Assembly (NCBI GenBank): GCA_030435675.1
Contig: CM059624.1
Coordinates: 13,292,769 to 13,356,768, forward strand
Reading direction: 5' to 3'
Length of the DNA: 64,000 nucleotides
Source: Steinernema hermaphroditum
Taxonomy: Eukaryota > Nematoda > Chromadorea > Rhabditida > Steinernematidae
In this document: in pieces, positions 58,199 through 64,000 of the stretch
How the letters are laid out: each line of letters begins with the position of its first letter
Position numbering within the stretch: position 1 is the first letter of the stretch
Translations under genes and position numbers: made by a program
The notes under the pieces: model-generated
Database searches by the model: none
Seen by the model: the letters and a program-made list of their open reading frames with translations, nothing else
Told to the model about the DNA's origin: nothing

Positions 58199-58420
58199 TT
58201 GTTTTCGGCGTTGGCGCGGCCGGCAACTCGTGTGCTGATTGCTGTTTTGATGGCGCCGGCGGGTGGCGATTTTCGACGAAATTATTTCCAATTGAAAGCA
58301 CAGGCGACCGGAGATGGGTGCGTGCGCTGGGAGAAGTCTTTAAACGGCTCTGACATCATCACTTCGACTTTGCGACGCTCCCCCGGAGATAATGTAGTCA
58401 TTTGCACGCGCTTTCGATGA
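58199..58420 (+). other. GC-rich open stretch, doubtful coding
   Basis: A GC-rich island in AT-rich DNA with a frame reading MAPAGGDFRRNYFQLKAQA from 58252 to a TGA at 58418. No domain, no convincing splice signals. It could be an exon, a decayed gene or an unknown non-coding element. Confidence 0.2.
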
Positions 58421-58593
58421 GGCACAACGATTGGTTTTAAGGCTTGTTGGTTGCCGAGAGTGGAGTCTTTTAGGAGCACAAATTCTCTGTGTAGCTTAAG
58501 TCTGCCTTTCCTGAGCGGCTACATTTGAATGTCGTTTTGCAAGGGAACAACCAATTGTGCCATGAACTGTGAATTGAAATAACGTATTGTATT

Positions 58594-58817
58594 ACGAAGG
58601 AGGTGGTAGACCAAAAATTTCGTGAACTGTAAAAGACTCTAAGAAGCGCTCTTAAAAGAAGCAATCAACCGTTCATCCTTCCTTAAAATTTCGACACTTC
58701 TATTACGTCCACTTATGACTAATTTTAAGGAAGGATGAACGGTTGATTGCTTCTTTTAAGAGCGCTTCTTAGAGTCTTTTACAGTTCACGAAATTTTTGG
58801 TCTACCACCTCCTTCGT
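58594..58817. repeat. Nearly perfect 97-bp inverted repeat, 30-bp loop
   Basis: Arms 58594-58690 and 58721-58817 are reverse complements with no mismatch that I can see; the loop is 58691-58720. A partial third copy of the right arm lies around 58913-58975. The left arm supplies the only minus-strand ATTTTTG of the right half. Confidence 0.9.
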
Positions 58818-59912
58818 TACGACCATCTTTGCCCTAACATTGCTTTCGGTTTAATTTGTAGCAGGTGCGGATATCAATATGATTTTGGCCAGCCTCTATA
58901 GCGGCGATGACTGGTTGATTGCTTCTTTTAAGAGCAGAGTCTTTAAGAGATCAAGAAATTTTTGGAACATGTGACAGCTCACTGGTTTGAATGTGAAGTT
59001 CGGACCTCGTAGAGCTGCTACGATAGCAACGTTTGGGTCGACACTCTGATACGCCTTTTCATAATTCCATAAATCTCAAGTTTTATCATCAGGTTAAAGA
59101 AATGACGGGGCTTTAGATTTGCTGAATGGTGAATTTTTTAAAAACATTTTTGCAGCGATAGTCGGTTCATTGAGGAGCACTCCATTGCGAAGGCTTCCAA
59201 AAGATAGTCCACGGTTTTTTAGTTTGGAACAATAGCAACGATCGAATACCATTCTTTGGCAAGTAGGTAGAGATAATGTAAGAGCCTATTAGCCCCCGAG
59301 AAACTCCAGTTGCGTTGACTACGGAAAAATTTTGGCACATGAATTAGTGCAACGTTCCAAAATTGTTCTCAGTATCGAGTTTTGTTCTAAGTTTCGAGAT
59401 CGGTTCCCTGTTGAGTCCGACTCTTTAATGATTTGAATAATATTTGCTTAGAGAAGTATCAATATGTACGTCAATTCCCTTGAAATTCGACCCTTTATTT
59501 GTATTTTTGTAAAATAGTGCAAATTCATGGGTATGTGCATCATTCTTAAATTGATTTTTTTGCGTCAAAAGCAAAAAGTCATCGAATTAAAAGTTTAAGC
59601 GTACAATTTTTGTGGCTCTTTTGTGACCAACAGTCGTCAAATGGAAAAGGATCTATAATTTCTTTTACAATTCACACGTATCAAATGGAAATATATCCGA
59701 TTTCTATCATTTCAATCCAACGATTCACCTTCTCCTCAAATTGTCCTTTCTTCACTAAATCCCCCGCCACGTAAGTACGCCACCACTAAATGCTAATCTC
59801 CCCTAAGTACACCTCCTTCGAAGTGCAACCAAATGACATCAGTTAATAATGCCGCCCTCCGCCCTCACAGGCTACATCAATACGCTCACTTAATCCATTA
59901 TATATACATTCG

Positions 59913-60095
59913 TTAGGGAATGTTTCTCTCAATCAGGCGCATTTCTGCTTCGCTTCCTCTGCGCTGTGTGTTGTCATCTTGTTTGTTGAACCGAGGAGGG
60001 ACAATAATCTCGTCTCTGGTGATGATTTCTTTGACCTCTAAGTGCTTTCGAAGTTCCAATCTATTTGCGACTTGATGACCTTGTACTTTCTTCAA
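59913..60095 (-). CDS. Possible isolated exon
   Basis: Minus frame with protein-like composition: KKVQGHQVANRLELRKHLE, KEIITRDEIIVPPRFNKQ, then a charged tail ending RLIERNIP and TAA. The frame continues upstream through QKFVLKKV after a possible acceptor (CTCGGTCAG at about 60115). No domain recognised and no partner exon found. Confidence 0.3.
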   Translation of the reverse strand: MKKVQGHQVANRLELRKHLEVKEIITRDEIIVPPRFNKQDDNTQRRGSEAEMRLIERNIP

Positions 60096-60204
60096 TACGA
60101 ACTTCTGACCGAGGGCGGCGGTGTTCCCAGTTTATGATGTTCGCAAAATTTTTTTATTCACGCGAATACAAAGGGTACAAAGGCTTCTGGGCGTTGAAAG
60201 GGTT

Positions 60205-60330
60205 CTGGCCATGAGAATAATAGAACTGCAAGACTTCAGCGCGTCTTTTGTTATTCGTCTTCGGTCGTTTTTTGACTTCAGCGGCGAACTAAAAGCAGCG
60301 CTGTGTCTTTTTTATATGTTGAAAGCATAA
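60205..60330 (+). repeat. Tandem duplication (with 60635-60730)
   Basis: TTTTTGA(C/T)TTCAGCGGC(G/A)AAC, AAGCAG(C/T)GCTGTGTCTTTTT and TAT(A/C)TGTTGAAAGCAT recur about 395 bp downstream. Confidence 0.6.
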
Positions 60331-60829
60331 GTATATCACTCTAGATCAATTTTATCGCTTTTGACAAACAATTGATATTTTTTAAAGTTATTTTTGATCT
60401 TTTGTTGAGCAATTCACTGAATAATGAAAGAATATCCAAATCATAGAGGCAATTATGGGCATTAAGCAAATCAATTTCGAAGAGACTTCACTGAACCCTT
60501 AGACAAATGAAATAAACCTTTTGTTATTTTTGAATTTGTACGCTTCGGACTGTTTCGCACGTATTTGGCTGCCTAACGACCTATGCCCAAAGCTGGTACA
60601 AGTAATGAACGGCGAGATCAGAGCATACCGAGTGCCTCAGATATAGCTTCACGTCGACGCTTTTTGATTTCAGCGGCAAACCACAAGCAGTGCTGTGTCT
60701 TTTTTATCTGTTGAAAGCATGTCTCACTTAAGTTAAGCAAATCAATTTCGAAGCGACTTCATTGAACATTAAGACGTATAAAAAATACATTTAATTGTTT
60801 TTGTATTTCTTCACTTAGGATCGAACATT

Positions 60830-61450
60830 TTTGGATCTTCGGACTCAAGTATCGAGCCATCTGTCTCTCTCACAAGTCTCAAAAGCCTTTGCCTCTTATG
60901 GTTTACTTTCAGTTATAATCTGGCGCAACGACACCCATAAAATGACGAGAATCAGGTCTTTCTATGGTTGCAAAAAGTCCACAGAGGTTTCAAAATACCT
61001 AAACGTAAAAAAAACACTAAAGTGTTCAAAGCTTGCCGAATGCTTCGGCCATTGTAGTATTTGCGTCCCATTTTTCCAGTTCGTGGAAGACATCTTTATG
61101 GCACTATATACGAAGACTTCGTTACTTCGGACCGTCCCTTGCATTTCTGGATCTTCCGACTCAAGTCTCAAATCGTCTGTCTCTCTCACAGGTCTCAAAA
61201 AACCTTTGCTTCTGATGGCACTAGCGGATCAGCTCAGCCGTCAATCGGTTGAATGGCGTTCACTTATATTTTGGCGCAATGATGCTCATGAAATGGCGAG
61301 AATCTGGTCTGTCAACAGTAGCAAAACGATCGGAGTCCACTGAGGTTTCGAATTATCTAAACGGACGTCGACGTGTTCAAATCGTACCAAATATTTGGGC
61401 CGTTGTTCGTCCCGTCCCGTCCGCTTGTTCCAAGCGCGAATCCCATCGGA
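60830..61450 (+). repeat. Tandem duplication with open frame across both units
   Basis: Units of about 300 bp (60830-61080 and 61140-61450) share TGGATCTTC(G/C)GACTCAAGT, GTCTCTCTCACA, TGGCGCAA(C/T)GA and GAGGTTTC. A 170-codon plus frame from 60831 runs across unit 1 into unit 2, repeating a W-R-N-D-(T/A)-H-(K/E)-M block. It could be a decaying gene or chance openness; no start, splice or domain support. Confidence 0.4.
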
Positions 61451-63105
61451 GATTCCACATTGAGGAATGATAAGTGATGCATCTCAAAACATTTCTGCAA
61501 GAAAAGGGATAAAAAATAAGCGAGGGCATATTTTGGAGATGAACGATTCGATCACTGTATACTGAACAAATAAATTTTTGTTACAGCGGATTTGCAACCT
61601 TCGCCATCCACTGTTCAAAGACCATAACATCATACCTGATCGTTGATTACTCAACCGAACTTTTACAGTCAACACACTTACATTAAAATGATTAGTAATC
61701 CTTTTCCTTCCGGAACGATTTACGTTGATTTATGCGCGTGCGTCACACCTGACGATAACTGAAAACTCATTTCCGCTCTGTGGGCGTTCATCGATATCCT
61801 GCGCACGATATTACATAGCAGTCTCCATGTCGCCCTGTAGTGTTCTGCGAGAGATTGACTTCTTGTAGTGTTGGTCCATGTGACAACTATAGTGAATTTA
61901 TTTGTTGTGCGCAGGGATGGGTTTTGCTGGAATATTTTTTGGAACCTTAATCTCGAAATCTCAGTGGAAAATCTCGAGTTTTGAAACCCATCGGTGGTAC
62001 GCATCTTGGCATCATTTAGAGATTATGGACCACGAAGTTATTAGAATGTTGTTGAGGCTTTATTTATTTCCCTTGCTCTTTATCTACGTGGACTCTTGCC
62101 TGTCTTTTGTCGCTTGCCTCGCATTGGTAATTTGTACGACCGTACGATCACGTTTTATTGAATGTTGTCTACGGTAGAGAGTGCAGATTTTGTCAAGTAC
62201 TTCTCGTGATAAGTAACTGAGTTTTCAACGTTTTTTATTTGAACCAGTGCATCGAGTATTCGATGCCTTTCGAATGCTCGACAGTCATACTTCAGATACT
62301 CTTCTGTGCACCATTATGAGGCTTTTATTGAGTTTGTTGTGAAGTTTGGTAACGTAAGTCATGGCATATTCGGATACTGTTCACTTCAACATTCGTGCCG
62401 AACTTTTGAGCGAATCAATGCGTATGCATCATAGGCTCCTAGTTCAATGAGTGGGCCACCGACCTCATCACACATTTTTGATGAAAAAACGTTTAAAACG
62501 TTTCTTGAAGCCCTGATATGCACGCATTGTAGCGCTTTTTTTTTTCTAAAAAAATGTTTTTGCTGTTTATAGAGATTTCTTGGATAAGTTTACTCGGACC
62601 TGTCCACATATTGCTTCTATGATTCCACTAAATAGATCTTTGCTAGGCATTGCTAATGTCATGGTAGAGGCGATGAATGCTTTGAAAGATTTTTGTAAAT
62701 CGATTTTCAGAGTTCTTGCGTACAGGACTGTACCGGAGGAGTACGAGTTCACATTTTCTTATCTGGATTAGGCGCCCAAATAGGAAAGAATCAATCGCTC
62801 CAGGAACACCAAAGGACGTGCTAAGTCGTAACTTACGGTCAACTGACGTGATAACTGGCAATGATCCCTTTCCATTTAGCGGAGGCAGCACTAAAAAACT
62901 TGATAGATGTATGTATGTGATTTACGATCTTAAACACCACCACCGGTTCCACATAGTTTGCCCTATGGCATCATTCAACAAGAAGAAACATAACAGGAAA
63001 TTATTAGAAGGTGGATGGTGAAGGTGCCTTCACGTCATGAGTGCTTGAAAATGTCATTTTTAAGGCAAATGTCCTTAAATAGGAGATGTTTTTTAATCAT
63101 TTTTG

Positions 63106-64000
63106 CTGGCTTTCTTACACTTCGGTGGTAAAGGAAATCACCATGTGACGAAGACGAAGTTATTGATTTTGAGTCATAGCCACTTAGTTCTTGCCAGGAG
63201 TCACATCCTATTAACATTATGTGTTGCTACTGGTGCTCGACTCTTAGTTGAATGCTCCAGGTAGTCAGCTTCCTCCTTCAACTGTCATCATAGGTTGTGC
63301 ACCGTTCTATAGAGCTAGGAGAACACGTTGCACATCATAAGGAGGAAGTCCACTCTCTCTATCCAATTGTGCCGTATTCATCACAGTGAATACGACAATT
63401 AGAGTGGCATTGTTGCGTGCTTCCTACTCGAACGTCATCCCGATAAAAGGATTATTCCTTCCGGGTGAAAAATGAATTCTGAGAGTAATGTAGTAGGTTG
63501 TGAGTTTCTTCTGCACACTGCGAAAGCTGCTGCTTAACTGTGTGCCTCTCTCGCGACGCGATTCGTTGCAAAGTATTGGGAACAGTATTTTTATGATCTT
63601 CTTGTAAAAGTTCTTGATATGGCGACCTACAGGATGGCTTCTCATCGGGCCAATTCCGGGCGAGTGACACTTCACATATTAGTGCAAGATGCTAAAAGTT
63701 CATTTTCACATATATCGTATCCCTTGCGCCGTATGCCACCAAGAATGTCATGTGCTAGTACTTACATTAGTGCTTGGTTGAACGTCATAACTCCAAGGAC
63801 ATGGTGATTCATATCCGCTCATCATCAGCTATCTATAGTGTGATTCTCATCTGTCGCTCACGCTCATACTAATGTTTTTTGATTTCCAAACGGGAATGAA
63901 ATCGTGATGCATCTAAAAAGGAACTTTTGAAAACTGCCGATCCAGCTGAACCTAGTAGTTGTACTGGAATGTTTTATGATTGGCCGTTGCGCACATTATC
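63106..64000. other. Right edge, nothing recognised
   Basis: No gene, RNA or repeat identified. The ATTTTTG motif does not appear after 63105 in this window. Confidence 0.4.

Larger units (their letters stand above)
36290..63105 (+). promoter_or_regulatory. Oriented array of about 70 ATTTTTG motifs
   Basis: Exact 7-mer ATTTTTG at, for example, 36290, 36401, 37129, 37661, 37754, 38089, 39112, 39242, 39499, 39563, 39641, 40184, 40330, 40589, 41020, 41306, 42209, 45345, 47630, 50854, 53108, 55183, 55715, 56412, 56751, 57049, 59606, 60390, 62474 and 63099. By eye I count about 70 on plus and one CAAAAAT (about 58613, inside a hairpin). Chance expectation at this base composition is about five per strand. 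Left of 35 kb I find about six on each strand. Flanks are mostly unrelated, except where repeats are shared. The role is unknown: small-RNA promoters, an oriented protein-binding array or an RNA element in a long plus transcript are all possible. Confidence 0.6.

Noticed and set aside
36290..63105. Explaining ATTTTTG as periodic An/Tn clusters (PATCs)
   Set aside because: PATCs show a 10-bp period and A and T runs on both strands; here spacing is hundreds of bp and only the plus strand is used. A proper autocorrelation was not run.
1..64000. CRISPR array, rRNA, SL RNA or 5S genes
   Set aside because: No regularly spaced identical repeats, no rRNA blocks, and no spliced-leader sequence seen on either strand.

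Overview
The window is nuclear DNA of a rhabditid-type nematode. Evidence: most introns are 41-55 bp with TTTCAG-like acceptors. Many genes have a strong acceptor (TTTTCAG or TTTTAG) a few bases upstream of the first ATG with no donor in front, as expected for spliced-leader trans-splicing. The gene content is nematode-like (sigma GST, Skp1-related protein, Nanos, Epc1). The order seipin - JAMP - PGAP3 matches, from memory, C. elegans R01B10.6 (seip-1), R01B10.5 (jamp-1) and R01B10.4. I cannot name the species.

Layout. 0.3-2.5 kb: an IMMP/signal-peptidase-like protein without its catalytic dyad, and a sigma-class GST, both on minus. 2.5-12.5 kb: repeat-rich DNA holding two divergent genes for a paralogous six-cysteine secreted peptide (4.5 and 10.2 kb); the paralogues share cysteine spacing, intron phase and a 47-bp intron. 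12.5-18.6 kb: prefoldin 2 (minus), then a compact plus-strand cluster (seipin, JAMP, PGAP3; 194-218 bp between genes) that is probably an operon, whose non-coding DNA is dense in AGAC/GTCT. 18.9-23.6 kb: a small secreted protein, a pseudokinase (minus) and a 325-aa protein of unknown family. 23.8-28.6 kb: a defective Tc1-type element into which an apparently intact 3.17-kb hAT element has inserted, with a perfect 8-bp target duplication. 29.1-34.6 kb: Nanos, a 66-aa protein, a Skp1-related protein and Enhancer of polycomb.

35-64 kb: almost no recognisable genes. This half is made of diverged short tandem and dispersed duplications. By eye it carries about 70 copies of the 7-mer ATTTTTG on the plus strand from 36,290 to 63,105 and only one on the minus strand, that one lying inside an inverted repeat. 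The 1-35 kb half has about six on each strand. This strongly oriented array is the main candidate for an undescribed system. I propose a cluster of small autonomous promoters, piRNA (21U-type) loci being the leading guess, to be tested with small-RNA data. All counts and gene models were made by hand and should be recomputed.
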